DNA of 64,000 nucleotides from Enterobacterales bacterium (GTDB lineage Bacteria; Pseudomonadota; Gammaproteobacteria; Enterobacterales; Enterobacteriaceae), in the NCBI GenBank assembly GCA_947478475.1, contig CANJWD010000001.1:1-64000 (forward strand). The letters run 5' to 3'. Shown piece after piece: positions 1 through 11,753 of this stretch (position 1 is its first letter; the number at the start of each line of letters is the position of its first letter). The position numbers and the translations under genes were made by a program. The notes under the pieces are model-generated. The model saw only the letters and a list, made by a program, of their open reading frames with translations. It was not told where the DNA came from and ran no database searches.

Positions 1-204
1 CATCCGTATGCATCCTATGAGCGTGGGCTGAATGAGAACACAAACGGGCTTCTGCGGCAGTTTATCCCCAAAGGAACTGACCTGAGGACCGTGTCAGAAG
101 AAGACTTGCAACGCTACCAGGGAGCGCTGAAAAGCAGGCCACGTAAATGCCTCGGTTTCAGACAACCCTCGGTGGTATTTGCAGAGTTAAGAATGGCGGC
201 TTAG
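1..204 (+). CDS. IS30-family transposase, C-terminal part (cut by window start)
   Basis: The frame is open from base 1 to a TAG at 202-204 and gives the last 67 residues of a transposase. The motif NENTNGLLRQF followed by IPKGTDL is the region around the last catalytic Glu of IS30-family DDE enzymes. The N-terminal part lies outside the window, so it cannot be told whether the element is whole. Bases 205-231 after the stop contain a TTCGGAGTTGAATCTGCC stretch that is probably the terminal inverted repeat (inference; the other end is not visible). The element abuts and interrupts pagP just downstream. Confidence 0.85.
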   Translation, partial: HPYASYERGLNENTNGLLRQFIPKGTDLRTVSEEDLQRYQGALKSRPRKCLGFRQPSVVFAELRMAA

Positions 205-271
205 CGTTGCACTTCGGAGTTGAATCTGCCTTATCGTTTTTTTAGTTCATGCAGAGGCTGATTATACTACC

Positions 272-820
272 GTGGTAAATACCAGCAGGATATATTCTGA
301 CGGATTAAATGCCCGGCCAGCAATGACAGAAATATCTGAAAATAGTGGTCGGTGGGAGCAATTTAAACATAAGTTTCATCTGTTATGGCATTCCACTGAT
401 AGCGAACTCTATATTCCTTTGCTGACATGGCATAATCGTTTCACCTACAGCGACGAAAAAATTAAGTCATACAATGAAAGGCCTTGGGGTATTGGTTACG
501 GAAAGTATTATTTTGAAACAAAAAAAGACTGGCATTCGGTGTATGCCATGACATTTTTGGATTCACACAATGAAATACAACCGATTATCGGCTATGGTTA
601 CCAAAAAATATGGGCGCCCGGTGAAATAAATAAATTGCGCTTCGGTATTGGGTTTACGCTTAGTCTGACCGCCCGCCAAGAATATTATTACATCCCCCTT
701 CCGTTGCTGTTTCCGCTCTTTTCGGTTGAATATCATCGGTTCTCTCTTCAGGCAACTTATATTCCTGGAACCTATAATAACGGAAATGTTCTTTTTAGCT
801 GGATCCGCTGGCAGTTTTAG
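272..820 (+). CDS. pagP: PagP lipid A palmitoyltransferase, signal peptide truncated by IS30
   Basis: PagP is an eight-stranded outer-membrane barrel that moves a palmitate from phospholipid to lipid A. The barrel part is complete: LYIPLLTWHNRF carries the catalytic His (residue 54 of this frame), FLDSHN the Asp-Ser pair (97-98), and the end TYIPGTYNNGNV...WQF is typical. The reading frame continues upstream of the GTG at 272 as ...LIVFLVHAEADYTTV, clearly the end of a signal peptide, until it runs into a TGA at 221-223 inside the IS30 end. The natural start and the positively charged and hydrophobic front of the signal peptide are therefore gone. A protein started at 272 would lack an export signal, so the gene is probably non-functional although its body is intact. 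Confidence 0.85.
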   Translation: MVNTSRIYSDGLNARPAMTEISENSGRWEQFKHKFHLLWHSTDSELYIPLLTWHNRFTYSDEKIKSYNERPWGIGYGKYYFETKKDWHSVYAMTFLDSHNEIQPIIGYGYQKIWAPGEINKLRFGIGFTLSLTARQEYYYIPLPLLFPLFSVEYHRFSLQATYIPGTYNNGNVLFSWIRWQF

Positions 821-990
821 CTTCTGTTGTATTCCGATTGCTGATATCAGATTCGTATCGTCCAAAATTCGTGTTTAGGAAGTGTACAGCTCCGGTTTTT
901 GGCTCATGAGCATTTTATTCAACGGAAAGCGATACGCTGATGAATGGCGTTATAGTATGGCGTTATCGTGTTGATGTTTCTCATTTTTAT

Positions 991-1452
991 TTATCGACGT
1001 ATTTTTGCCGTTGCGTCATGCAGTAGATCATCCTTACAGCAATTGCCTGTCTCACAGTGCCCGTACAGATACAGGCTATGGTTGGTTAGTTTAATACCAT
1101 GTTGCTGTGCAATATTCCGCTGGCGCACTTCGATGGGTTCGTCACGAAATTCAATGACCTTACCGCAATCCAGGCAGATCAGGTGATCATGATGATACTG
1201 TTGTGTCAGTTCAAAAACCGACTTGCCACCTTCGAAGTTGTGACGGTTGACAATACCGGCATCATCAAACTGATTCAGCACGCGGTATACGGTAGCCAGA
1301 CCAATCTCCTCACCGATATCGATCAACCTCTTATAGATATCTTCTGCACTGGCGTGATGACATAACGGATCCTGCAACACTTCCAGAATCTTGAGACGTG
1401 GCAGCGTCACCTTCAGGCCGACGTTTTTTAATGCTTTATTGTTATCACTCAT
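991..1452 (-). CDS. fur: Ferric uptake regulator Fur
   Basis: Iron-sensing DNA-binding repressor of about the usual length (153 residues; about 148 in E. coli). The N-terminal winged helix is seen in GLKVTLPRLKILEVL and the recognition helix in GLATVYRVLNQF. The metal-binding histidines lie in QYHHDHLICLDCGKVIEF, followed by the second Cys pair in HCETGNCCKDD. It lies downstream of fldA on the same strand with a 135-bp gap, the order found in enteric bacteria. The C-terminus is long and basic (DATAKIRR). No clear Fur box was recognised upstream by eye. Confidence 0.97.
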   Translation of the reverse strand: MSDNNKALKNVGLKVTLPRLKILEVLQDPLCHHASAEDIYKRLIDIGEEIGLATVYRVLNQFDDAGIVNRHNFEGGKSVFELTQQYHHDHLICLDCGKVIEFRDEPIEVRQRNIAQQHGIKLTNHSLYLYGHCETGNCCKDDLLHDATAKIRR

Positions 1453-1587
1453 GCAAATTTGCGTCCTGTAGATAAAAACCGGAAGTCGTTAACGCCGATA
1501 TCATTACACACTTCAGAGGATTTATCATCGCTTATGCCAGAATGGGTGCCGCCGGCCATTCAGAGAAAATCAGGATCGTTAATGAAA

Positions 1588-2121
1588 TCAACCTTCAAGA
1601 CAGGATAAGTTCAGTTCCTGACTAATTTGTCTGACCCAGGCTGTAACGCGTTCATGAGTTAATTCTGGCTGCCTGTCTTCATCGATGGCTAAGCCGATAA
1701 AATACCTCGTATCTTTTGGAACCAGAGCGTGAGATGCCTCGAAATGATAGCCGGCAACAGGCCAGTGGCCGATAATCAATGCTCCCAGTGGTTCGATTTT
1801 ATCGCGCACCGTGCCCATGGCATCACAAAAATACTCGGCATAATCCTCCTGATCACCACAACCGAATAGCGCGACTAATTTGCCACTGAAATCTATAGTC
1901 TCCAGGTCAGGGAAGAAATCATCCCAGTCGCACTGTGCTTCACCGTAATACCATGTAGGAATACCGATCAGCAGAATATCAAACTGCTCTAAATCTTTTT
2001 TGCTGCTTTTGGCAATGTCGCAGAGCTGCGCCACTTCTTGGCCAAGTTGCTGTTGGATCATTTTGGCAATATTTTCGGTGTTACCGGTATCTGAGCCAAA
2101 GAAAATGCCTACCGTTGCCAT
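1588..2121 (-). CDS. fldA: Flavodoxin 1
   Basis: FMN-binding electron carrier that feeds radical-SAM and other reductive enzymes in the cytoplasm. The phosphate-binding loop FFGSDTGNTENIAKM is at residues 8-22, the aromatic flavin-stacking residues are in PTWYYGEAQCDWDDF and LFGCGDQEDYAEYFCDA. The length (177 residues) matches the long-chain flavodoxins of enterobacteria (about 176). It is encoded just upstream of fur, as in E. coli. The start ATG at 2121 has no strong competitor. Confidence 0.96.
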   Translation of the reverse strand: MATVGIFFGSDTGNTENIAKMIQQQLGQEVAQLCDIAKSSKKDLEQFDILLIGIPTWYYGEAQCDWDDFFPDLETIDFSGKLVALFGCGDQEDYAEYFCDAMGTVRDKIEPLGALIIGHWPVAGYHFEASHALVPKDTRYFIGLAIDEDRQPELTHERVTAWVRQISQELNLSCLEG

Positions 2122-2288
2122 ATCGCTGTTGCATCCTGTTTATTTAAGTGAGGGACTTTTTTAAATCTGAACCCAAAGCAGGCCCGGTATGGGCGGGAGC
2201 AAAGCGCAAAACAGCATACTGCGTTGCAATTTTTCCTTAAGTCCTGCGGCGCAGGCGCACAAACCGGGCGATGATGTCAGACAGGCTG

Positions 2289-2891
2289 TCAGAGCCTGGC
2301 AGCATTTTCAAGGAGATAGTGTGCGACACCGGTAGCTGATGGTTGCATACCCGCCTTACCGTTCTCCCATTGCGCCGGGCAGACTTCCCCATGTTTCCGA
2401 TGGAACTGCAGGGCATCAACCATACGGAGCATTTCATCAATGTTACGTCCGAGTGGCAGATCGTTCACCACCTGATGCCGCACAATATAATTTTCGTCGA
2501 GCAGAAAAGAGCCCCGTAATGCAACACCAGCTGTGGGGTGTTCAATGCCGTATGCCTTTTGGATCTCCCGCTTAACATCGGCGACCATGGCGTATTTTAT
2601 TACTCCAATTCCTCCTTTTTCTGTCGGGGTATTGCGCCATGCGCTGTGTACGAACGCCGAATCAATAGAAATACCAACGACTTCAACGTTCCGTTTTTGA
2701 AATTCCGGGTAACGGTTATCAAACGCTATCAACTCAGAAGGGCAGACAAAGGTGAAATCCATTGGCCAGAAAAAAAGGACAGATGTTCTGCCCATCAGAT
2801 GTTTTTGCAGATTAAAGTCCTCAACAATTTCACCGGTGCCCAGTACCGCTGCGGCAGTGAAGTCAGGGGCGTGACGCGCGACCAGAACCAT
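2289..2891 (-). CDS. Typical 2-Cys peroxiredoxin (AhpC/TSA family)
   Basis: Thiol peroxidase that reduces hydrogen peroxide and organic peroxides. The peroxidatic Cys is at residue 50 in DFTFVCPSEL and the resolving Cys at 171 in HGEVCPAQW, so the enzyme belongs to the Prx1/AhpC group with both cysteines present. The 200-residue length fits. The start ATG at 2891 follows a good ribosome binding site (AGGAG). The best match in my memory is the TsaA-like peroxiredoxin of Yersinia and relatives rather than E. coli AhpC, and no ahpF reductase gene is adjacent. It stands alone, reading away from queA. Confidence 0.92.
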   Translation of the reverse strand: MVLVARHAPDFTAAAVLGTGEIVEDFNLQKHLMGRTSVLFFWPMDFTFVCPSELIAFDNRYPEFQKRNVEVVGISIDSAFVHSAWRNTPTEKGGIGVIKYAMVADVKREIQKAYGIEHPTAGVALRGSFLLDENYIVRHQVVNDLPLGRNIDEMLRMVDALQFHRKHGEVCPAQWENGKAGMQPSATGVAHYLLENAARL

Positions 2892-3045
2892 AATTTACTC
2901 CTGTTTAGTTTAATAGAGGGTTTCCAATAAATAGACACGTAAACAGACTTGCCGAAGCAGTATACTGTAAATAGCATGTTCTCTTCCCCTGTTTCACTGC
3001 TTATTTCTTGCAGCCCGCGGCACACCGCTCTAGACTAAGCCGCGT

Positions 3046-3075
3046 ATTTTTTAGCGAATTATTTTTTAGCGAATG
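3046..3075. repeat. 15-bp tandem duplication upstream of queA
   Basis: The unit ATTTTTTAGCGAATT occurs at 3046-3060 and again, with the last base changed, at 3061-3075. It lies just before the queA start, between the peroxiredoxin and queA. It is one of several such short duplications in the window. Confidence 0.85.
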
Positions 3076-3082
3076 AAGAGCG

Positions 3083-5316
<2,234 letters not shown>

Positions 5317-5365
5317 CAGCTATGCGGCGCAAACGTTATGATTACTAATAAACAAGGAGATTTGC

Positions 5366-5698
5366 ATGAACTTTTTAATTTCTGAGGCGGCGGCGTCTGC
5401 AACGACTCCGGCTCAAGGAAGTCCGTATTCTTTGGTTATCATGCTGGTGGTATTCGGTCTTATTTTTTACTTTATGATCCTGCGTCCACAGCAAAAACGC
5501 TCTAAAGAGCACAAAAAACTGATGGATTCCATCAATAAAAATGATGAAGTGCTGACGAGCGGTGGGCTAATTGGTCGTGTTACTAAAGTCACTGAAGCTG
5601 GCTACATCGTTATTGCACTGAATGAAACCACTGAAGTGACTATTAAGCGTGATTTTGTTGCCGCTGTTTTGCCAAAAGGTACGATGAAAACGCTGTAA
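5366..5698 (+). CDS. yajC: Sec translocon accessory subunit YajC
   Basis: Small single-span inner-membrane protein that copurifies with SecDF. The one membrane segment is around residues 20-38 ([17 protein letters not shown]), followed at once by the hallmark [17 protein letters not shown]. The start ATG has an ideal AAGGAG eight bases upstream. 110 residues, the family norm, placed between tgt and secD as in other enterics. Confidence 0.96.
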   Translation: MNFLISEAAASATTPAQGSPYSLVIMLVVFGLIFYFMILRPQQKRSKEHKKLMDSINKNDEVLTSGGLIGRVTKVTEAGYIVIALNETTEVTIKRDFVAAVLPKGTMKTL

Positions 5699-5742
5699 TT
5701 TTTACTTTTTTCAGGAGCCTGTTGCTTGTTAAGGAAACCACC

Positions 5743-7605
5743 GTGTTAAACCGTTATCCTTTGTGGAACTATCTGATGTTAATGGTAATAATCTGCATCG
5801 GTTTGCTCTACGCGCTTCCCAATCTGTATGGAGAAGATCCGGCTGTTCAAATAACCGGTGCACGCGGTAACAGAGTCAGTGAAGCAGTGCTGGGCCAGAT
5901 TCAAAGTATCCTGGAACAAAAAAAGATCGCCAGTAAGTCCATGGTACTGGAGGACGGTGCCGTTTTACTGCGCCTTAAGGATTCTGACGTGCAATTGCGT
6001 GCCCGGGATACACTGATGGCGGTACTGGGCGAAAAATACGTTGTTGCATTAAACCTGGCTCCGGCAACACCGGCCTGGCTGGCCCGGCTTGGTGCGGCGC
6101 CAATGAAACTGGGTCTTGATTTGCGTGGTGGCGTGCATTTCCTGATGGCAGTCGATATGGATACCGTATTGAGTAAGTTGCAGGAACACGTCATGGACAG
6201 TGCGCGCAGCGACCTGCGTGAAAAAAATATTTCTTATGTGGCACTGGAAAATGCGGCACTGGAAAAACGGGGTAACTACGGGCTTAAAGTGAGCTTTATC
6301 GATGATAAAGTCCGCGATAGCGCCATGAGCTGGCTCTCTGTACGTCATCCGGACTGGATTTTTAGTTACGGTGGCGATAATGCGCTGAATATCAAAATTT
6401 CGGAGGCGGGCCTGGAGGAAGCGCGCGAGTTAGCCGTACAGCAAAATATCACCATTTTACGTAATCGGGTGAATCAGCTGGGGGTTTCTGAGCCATTAGT
6501 GCAGCGGCAGGGTGCGGAACGCATCCGGGTTGAATTACCGGGTATTCAGGATACCGCGCATGCCAAAGAAATTCTTGGTGCAACCGCGACGCTGGAATTC
6601 CGTCTGGTTAACAGCAAAATTGATACCTCTGTCATTGCAATACCGTATATCCCGGCAGATTCTGAAGTCAAAGAGAGCCGCGATGGACGCCCGGTAGTCC
6701 TGTACCGGCGCGTTATCCTGACCGGGATGCATATTACTGATTCGACCGCCAGTACCGACGAATATAATCAGCCTCAGGTGAGCATTTCTCTGGATAGCGT
6801 CGGTGGATCGAAGATGTCTGATTTTACGAAAGACAATATTGGTAAACCGATGGCGACACTGTTTGTCGAATACGTTGACAGCGGCAAAAAAGACGCCAGC
6901 GGGCGCGCAATTTTGACGAAACGGGAAGAAGTGATCAACGTGGCGACGATTCAGTCGCGCCTTGGAAACAGCTTCCGGATCACCGGGATAGATAATCTGG
7001 CTGAGGCGCGTCAGCTTTCTTTGTTGCTGCGGGCGGGTGCGCTGACCGCACCGATTCAGATTGTGGAAGAGAGAACCATTGGCCCAACATTAGGTTTAAA
7101 AAATATTGCCCAGGGTCTGGAGGCCTGTCTGTGGGGTTTGAGCGTGTCAGTCCTGTTTATGGTGGTCTATTACCGTAAATTTGGTTTGATAGCCAGCGGT
7201 GCGCTGTTAGTTAACCTGCTACTGATTATCGGTGTGATGTCGTTGCTACCTGGGGCAACGCTGACGATGCCTGGAATAGCCGGCATTGTGCTGACGGTTG
7301 CGGTAGCTGTTGATGCTAACGTATTAATTAATGAAAGGATTAAAGAAGAACTTAAAAATGGCCGATCGATCCAGCTGGCAATACATGAAGGGTATAAAGG
7401 TGCATGTTCCAGTATTGTGGATGCTAATATATCGACACTTATCACGGCGGTGATTCTCTATGCGGTGGGTACGGGTTCAATTAAGGGTTTTGCTATTACT
7501 ACGGCTATTGGTGTTGTCACGTCGATGTTTACGGCGATAGTGGGCACTCGTGCTGTCGTTAATCTGCTTTACGGCGGCAGACGTATCAGTAAATTATCTA
7601 TTTAA
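5743..7605 (+). CDS. secD: Protein translocase subunit SecD
   Basis: SecD works with SecF to pull exported proteins through the membrane using the proton gradient. The start is taken as the GTG at 5743, because AAGGAA lies just upstream at 5731-5736 and the product then begins [13 protein letters not shown] as SecD proteins do; an in-frame TTG at 5722 is less likely. This gives 620 residues (615 in E. coli). The first membrane span is at residues 9-26, the D-L-R-G-G-V-H motif lies before the large periplasmic domain, and five spans follow residue 450, with [17 protein letters not shown] in the conserved RND region. Confidence 0.97.
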   Translation: MLNRYPLWNYLMLMVIICIGLLYALPNLYGEDPAVQITGARGNRVSEAVLGQIQSILEQKKIASKSMVLEDGAVLLRLKDSDVQLRARDTLMAVLGEKYVVALNLAPATPAWLARLGAAPMKLGLDLRGGVHFLMAVDMDTVLSKLQEHVMDSARSDLREKNISYVALENAALEKRGNYGLKVSFIDDKVRDSAMSWLSVRHPDWIFSYGGDNALNIKISEAGLEEARELAVQQNITILRNRVNQLGVSEPLVQRQGAERIRVELPGIQDTAHAKEILGATATLEFRLVNSKIDTSVIAIPYIPADSEVKESRDGRPVVLYRRVILTGMHITDSTASTDEYNQPQVSISLDSVGGSKMSDFTKDNIGKPMATLFVEYVDSGKKDASGRAILTKREEVINVATIQSRLGNSFRITGIDNLAEARQLSLLLRAGALTAPIQIVEERTIGPTLGLKNIAQGLEACLWGLSVSVLFMVVYYRKFGLIASGALLVNLLLIIGVMSLLPGATLTMPGIAGIVLTVAVAVDANVLINERIKEELKNGRSIQLAIHEGYKGACSSIVDANISTLITAVILYAVGTGSIKGFAITTAIGVVTSMFTAIVGTRAVVNLLYGGRRISKLSI

Positions 7606-7616
7606 GGAGCTCAGTT

Positions 7617-8603
7617 TTGGCACAGGGTTCTCGTATTGAAAAATATAGCGTTGAGCAACTCAATTATGGTCGTAAAGTCTATGATTTTATGCGCTGGAGC
7701 AATCTGGCATTCGCTGTCTCACTGCTACTGCTAATCGCATCGGTCATCGTAATCTCAGTCAGGGGATTTGAGTGGGGGCTTGATTTTACGGGTGGTACCG
7801 TCATTGAAATTAGTCTGGAAAATCCGGCAAATCTCGACGAGATGCGTAATGCCCTGAGTGATGCCGGTTTTTCTGACCCTGTTTTGCAAAATTTTGGCAG
7901 TAGCCGGGATGTTATAGTGCGTCTGCCACCGACAACAGAACGTTCCGGGCAGCAATTGTTGGGTAATCAAATTATTAGCATTATTAATGCATCGATTGAT
8001 AAACAGGCAACGGTAAAGCGTATTGAGTTCGTCGGCCCCAGTGTTGGTAGTGAGCTGGCAGAGGCGGGTGCTATGGCATTATTAGCGGCTTTATTGTCTG
8101 TTTTTCTCTATGTCGTGCTCCGTTTTGAATGGCGCCTGGCCTTAGGTGCTGTGATTGCTCTGGTACATGATGTGGTTATCACTGCGGGTATTTTATCGCT
8201 GCTGCGTACCGAGATTGACCTGACAATCGTGGCCTCTTTAATGTCGGTTATTGGTTATTCATTAAATGACAGCATCGTGGTTTCGGATCGTATTCGTGAA
8301 AATTTTCGTAAAATCCGTCGTGGCATAACGGTCGATATCGTCAATATTTCCCTGACGCAGACCTTAAGCCGCACCATGATGACTTCAGCTACCACGCTGG
8401 TCGTCGTGCTGATGCTTTATCTGTTCGGTGGTACCATGCTGCAAGGATTTTCGCTGACTATGCTGACAGGTGTTGCTATCGGTACACTGTCATCGATTTA
8501 CGTTGCTTCTGCGCTGGCACTGAAACTGGGGATGAAACGCGAGCATATGTTGCCGCCGCAAGTGGAAAAAGAGGGAGCAGATCAGCTCTCTCTGCTCCCC
8601 TGA
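7617..8603 (+). CDS. secF: Protein translocase subunit SecF
   Basis: Partner of SecD. The start is a TTG at 7617 with AAGGAG in front, and the N-terminus then matches SecF ([16 protein letters not shown]). The first span is followed by the G-L-D-F-T-G-G-T motif, and the conserved [19 protein letters not shown] is in the fourth span region. 328 residues, as usual. An inverted repeat (GGGAGCAG at 8573-8580 and CTGCTCCC at 8592-8599) overlaps the last codons and may end the operon transcript, but no T-run follows it. Confidence 0.97.
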   Translation: MAQGSRIEKYSVEQLNYGRKVYDFMRWSNLAFAVSLLLLIASVIVISVRGFEWGLDFTGGTVIEISLENPANLDEMRNALSDAGFSDPVLQNFGSSRDVIVRLPPTTERSGQQLLGNQIISIINASIDKQATVKRIEFVGPSVGSELAEAGAMALLAALLSVFLYVVLRFEWRLALGAVIALVHDVVITAGILSLLRTEIDLTIVASLMSVIGYSLNDSIVVSDRIRENFRKIRRGITVDIVNISLTQTLSRTMMTSATTLVVVLMLYLFGGTMLQGFSLTMLTGVAIGTLSSIYVASALALKLGMKREHMLPPQVEKEGADQLSLLP

Positions 8604-8720
8604 TATAACCTGTCAAAACGCTAGCCAGCTCTCCAGCATTTGCCAGAAGGCTGGTTTGTGCATTCGATGATATTTTAAATAAAATCAAAAAACCGCAACG
8701 GGGTGCTTAATATCCATCAA

Positions 8721-9503
8721 TCAGGCAGCTAAAGAGCGAACAGTGCGAATTGTCCAGAAATCACTAGCGAAGCTTGAGGTTGCTAGGTAACCGTATGGCA
8801 TGGTGCAATAACCTTGCATTCCCCAGCCGCTGCCCCATGAATTACGTATCAGGAAGCGCTGCTGTGAATCATCGTAACCGACAGCAACGACACAATGAGC
8901 ACCTGAAGGCCGTTCTGAGTAATTCGGCATCGGTACTCTCCCGGATTGTGCCGTTTCCCTGCTGTTAAAGCCGCTATAGACCATAAAGCCGAATACAAAC
9001 GGATGGCCTGAAGCAAGGCAGCCCTTCATTTGGTTGATATCCTGCACCACACTTGAATAGCTAAGGACTTGGTATCTTAGCGCTTCGTCATAGCACTGTT
9101 GCGGGGGACGAACTTTAAACTGCGTAATGTCATAGGGCCATCTGCTTTCAGGACAATCTCCCTGCTGTGCAACACTCTTGATGCCGCTACGTATCGATGC
9201 TCCGGAATCTGAATTGACGGTATTTTCCATTACACGTTCGTTATAGTAGATAAAAAGCCGGGAAGGAATAAAATCGGGTGTCAGGCCTTGCTTGAAACGT
9301 TCAAACTGAAGTACTGCTGCAATGCCATTGGCGGTACAACTCCCGAGATTTCCCTGGTTATAAACAGGAGGAAACAGGTTTCTGAGATCAACCCTGTCAG
9401 GGAGTGCATTGAGGGTTACAACAGGCGCCGCATAAAGATGATCTCTGTGATCAGGAAGATCACGAATCCAGCCATAATATTTATTTTCGTTCTCGAAACT
9501 CAT
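8721..9503 (-). CDS. Papain-like cysteine peptidase (peptidase C1A), accessory
   Basis: A 260-residue protein with a complete papain core: oxyanion Gln at 50, catalytic Cys at 56 in NLGSCTANG, His at 203 in GAHCVVAVGYDD, and Asn at 221 in IRNSWGSGWG. The start GWIRDLPDHRDH is the short N-terminal signature seen in bacterial members of the family. There is no inhibitory propeptide of the cathepsin type, no signal peptide and no membrane segment, so the enzyme is either cytoplasmic or exported by a system that does not cleave a signal. A good AAGGAT site precedes the ATG. The neighbours are unrelated (secF on one side, phage and decayed genes on the other), which marks it as accessory. A role against host or competitor proteins is possible but not shown. 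Confidence 0.88.
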   Translation of the reverse strand: MSFENENKYYGWIRDLPDHRDHLYAAPVVTLNALPDRVDLRNLFPPVYNQGNLGSCTANGIAAVLQFERFKQGLTPDFIPSRLFIYYNERVMENTVNSDSGASIRSGIKSVAQQGDCPESRWPYDITQFKVRPPQQCYDEALRYQVLSYSSVVQDINQMKGCLASGHPFVFGFMVYSGFNSRETAQSGRVPMPNYSERPSGAHCVVAVGYDDSQQRFLIRNSWGSGWGMQGYCTMPYGYLATSSFASDFWTIRTVRSLAA

Positions 9504-9763
9504 TATAATATCCTTAATAAAGTATTTAATAAAAATTTGTTTTTTAACTTGAATAGAAATATATTTCCATCCGCACTTTATCAGGAATAAAAAAATAGTA
9601 ACTCATTATAAAATAATCCTATTTCGTTATTTTATAATAAAATGATATAAAGTATTTTATTGTTATTTAAATTAAACATATTAATATTTATATAAAATCT
9701 AACTTATTGGTGTTAGATGACAATATATTTAAGCGTTCATTTAAGTACACATATATGTACACA
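9504..9763. other. AT-rich spacer with an AT hairpin
   Basis: Very AT-rich spacer between the cysteine peptidase and the phage tail gene. It holds an 11-bp perfect inverted repeat, ATTATAAAATA at 9605-9615 and its complement at 9628-9638. No gene is seen. The stretch next to 9504 probably holds the peptidase promoter, but I cannot assign boxes. Confidence 0.5.
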
Positions 9764-10009
9764 TCAATCTCTCGGTTTTACCGGCCAGAGGATAGTCTCT
9801 GGATCCTTGCAATTCTGAGGAAGATCCTGCAGCGCCTGGCGGTAAGTCGCAAATTCTGCCTTTTTTTGCTGAGAAAAAAGCACATCCTGCAATTGTGTCC
9901 AGTCCGTCTCCGCGATCTTTTTGTCACGCAGCACCGTCAGCATCATCATTTTTAGCGCTTCGGAGGAGGGCGGTGGGAAGAGAGAGTCCATCATGAAAAT
10001 TTCTTGCAT
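9764..10009 (-). CDS. Phage tail assembly chaperone-like protein
   Basis: An 81-residue protein. The C-terminal half, TDWTQLQDVL...KKAEFATYRQALQDLPQN and then ETILWPV, is the recognisable pattern of small tail fibre assembly chaperones (Phage_tail_APC / DUF4376 type). The first residues are atypical and probably worn. Its ATG at 10009 overlaps by one base the TGA of a decayed frame upstream, as genes in a phage tail operon do. No other structural phage gene is close, so it is a prophage leftover. Confidence 0.65.
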   Translation of the reverse strand: MQEIFMMDSLFPPPSSEALKMMMLTVLRDKKIAETDWTQLQDVLFSQQKKAEFATYRQALQDLPQNCKDPETILWPVKPRD

Positions 10010-10763
10010 CAGAAATTAATTACCGCGGCCAGCGATGCTTTCACATCGAGATTGCCCTTTTTGAACAAACGCCCATTGCCGACCTTTATGGTATCGACCC
10101 TTAAGGTGGTGTATACACATTGGGGACCAAAATGCGCAGGACAATATTGCCGGAAGCGTCGGCGTAAGAATCGGGCGTCATATTTTCAAATGAAGACATG
10201 TTAATGAGCCGATGGGTCGCCAGATAACAACACCCAACGAAGACTTCCTCGATGATTTTGGCGGAGCCAAAGCTGTATGCTCTGAAGTTAAACTAAAACA
10301 TCTCCGAATTTTTGTTGAAATTCAGCGAAGTTTTGAAATGCTTTCACTAGTGCACTGATGAAAGCTGTCACGGATGCCCGCTGGTCTGAACCTGTGGCAT
10401 AGAACGCTGTCAGGCCCGCACAGGCCGGGCGCAAAGAAATCATATTTTCCTCGCCATCGCAGCGTGGTTTGAGCAGCATAAGCGTCGCCTGTCTCAAAAA
10501 ATAACGTTTTACCAACAAAACTGGGCTGTCATCAAAAACGCCATTACTGACCACATCAGATCATTACTGGCTCATCCCAGTTAGCCCGCTGCGAAACTCG
10601 TGTCAAGGTTCAACGCCTCAATATGGGCAATATCTGTCGTTAATGCGTCAAAGTGTGACTGGTAAAAATGTAACTCATCATTAAATGTAGAACGGTATCC
10701 TTGTTCATCACTGAGCGACTGACCCACAGGCGCAATCGGTAAACCCGATGCAGCATCGACCAA
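10009..10763 (-). pseudogene. Decayed gene, family not recognised
   Basis: Several minus-strand reading frames follow one another and make sense only if joined by frameshifts. One runs from about 10763 to 10581, the next from about 10554 to 10288 (containing GSDQRASVTAFISALVKAFQ), then one to about 10105 (containing NMSSFENMTPDSYADASGN), and the last (containing RVDTIKVGNGRLFKKGNLD) ends in the TGA at 10009-10011, which overlaps the tail assembly gene. I do not recognise the family; the position suggests a phage tail component (inference). Nothing else is seen in this interval. Confidence 0.45.
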
Positions 10764-10838
10764 AATGCATGCTGAATGTTAATAACACTAATCAGCGGAA
10801 ATATGTAGATACCTATGGCCGTTAGGTATAGGGGAGGT

Positions 10839-11486
10839 TTAGTCTGGATGGCGCCGGACCCCACTCCTGGAATTACCTGGCAGCATTGTGATTTCTTTAA
10901 ACCACTCCAGTAGTTCGTTGCGCACTATTACAGGTAAAACAGCCTGATGGTATCCGCTTATCGCCCCTGCAAGAGACAATAACACATTAATTCCCAGTGT
11001 TTTTTGCACCATTTTCAATTTCAAATAACTGTGTTTTGCGCCCTTGTTGCGTAAATCATGAACATTTTTAATCCCTGCTTTCCACAACAATCGTTCGAGG
11101 CCAATGCTCAGATTAGGCAAATCTTTTAACCTGGTAGTACTCGATTGTTTGCGTGTAAATTCAGCCAAAGCCCCTTCATAGGAGAGTTGTGCAAAACGCA
11201 GCAAGGTCTTATTATCATTCCATAGAGACTCATCAACATGATAATAGCGCAGGGATATTGGCATACCTCGTTTGGAATAAACAAAATGCATCATCCCGCG
11301 CTCCCGAAAAAAAATTTCAGTCTCATCGTTGGCTCGTAAATACAATTTGCCATCAAAAACGATTGCAAGCATCACCGCATTAACTGACAGGCTATATCCT
11401 CCAAATTGTGAACGAGATGTAATAAGTCCCAATTTTTCAAAGCATTCCTTTGCCTGACGGATTTTTTCTTTTGATAAGTGTCCCAT
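10839..11486 (-). CDS. sxy: Competence regulator Sxy/TfoX
   Basis: Sxy works with CRP to switch on CRP-S promoters of DNA-uptake genes. The two family domains are present: an N-terminal TfoX_N domain (about residues 10-110, with GGYSLSVNAVMLAIVFDGKL and LYLRAN) and a C-terminal helical TfoX_C domain (about 120-195, with LKDLPNLSIGLERLLWKAGI and SLAGAISGYHQA). The length, 215 residues, is close to the E. coli protein (209). The frame is unbroken and the start ATG is sound. It lies between a decayed region and an IS remnant, yet is intact. The window also has comEC, an essential uptake channel. Confidence 0.9.
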   Translation of the reverse strand: MGHLSKEKIRQAKECFEKLGLITSRSQFGGYSLSVNAVMLAIVFDGKLYLRANDETEIFFRERGMMHFVYSKRGMPISLRYYHVDESLWNDNKTLLRFAQLSYEGALAEFTRKQSSTTRLKDLPNLSIGLERLLWKAGIKNVHDLRNKGAKHSYLKLKMVQKTLGINVLLSLAGAISGYHQAVLPVIVRNELLEWFKEITMLPGNSRSGVRRHPD

Positions 11487-11753
11487 TACTACTCCTTTGG
11501 TAAATTTATAAAGTTATAAATTTATCCTGAGGGTTGTTGAAATCTTATGTTTTTCATTACAATAAAATATAACCCGATCATGCAATTCGCAAATACTCAA
11601 TATAAACCTCAGAGCCAATAAAAAAATGAATTCACGGAAAATTGCAGTCCAATAATGCGAGATACTTTGAAAAAATCCGCTGGTTTTGAATATACCGCTT
11701 AACAACTTCAAGCGGTGCACCTCTGCAAGATCCAACAAAGTAAGATCCAATAT

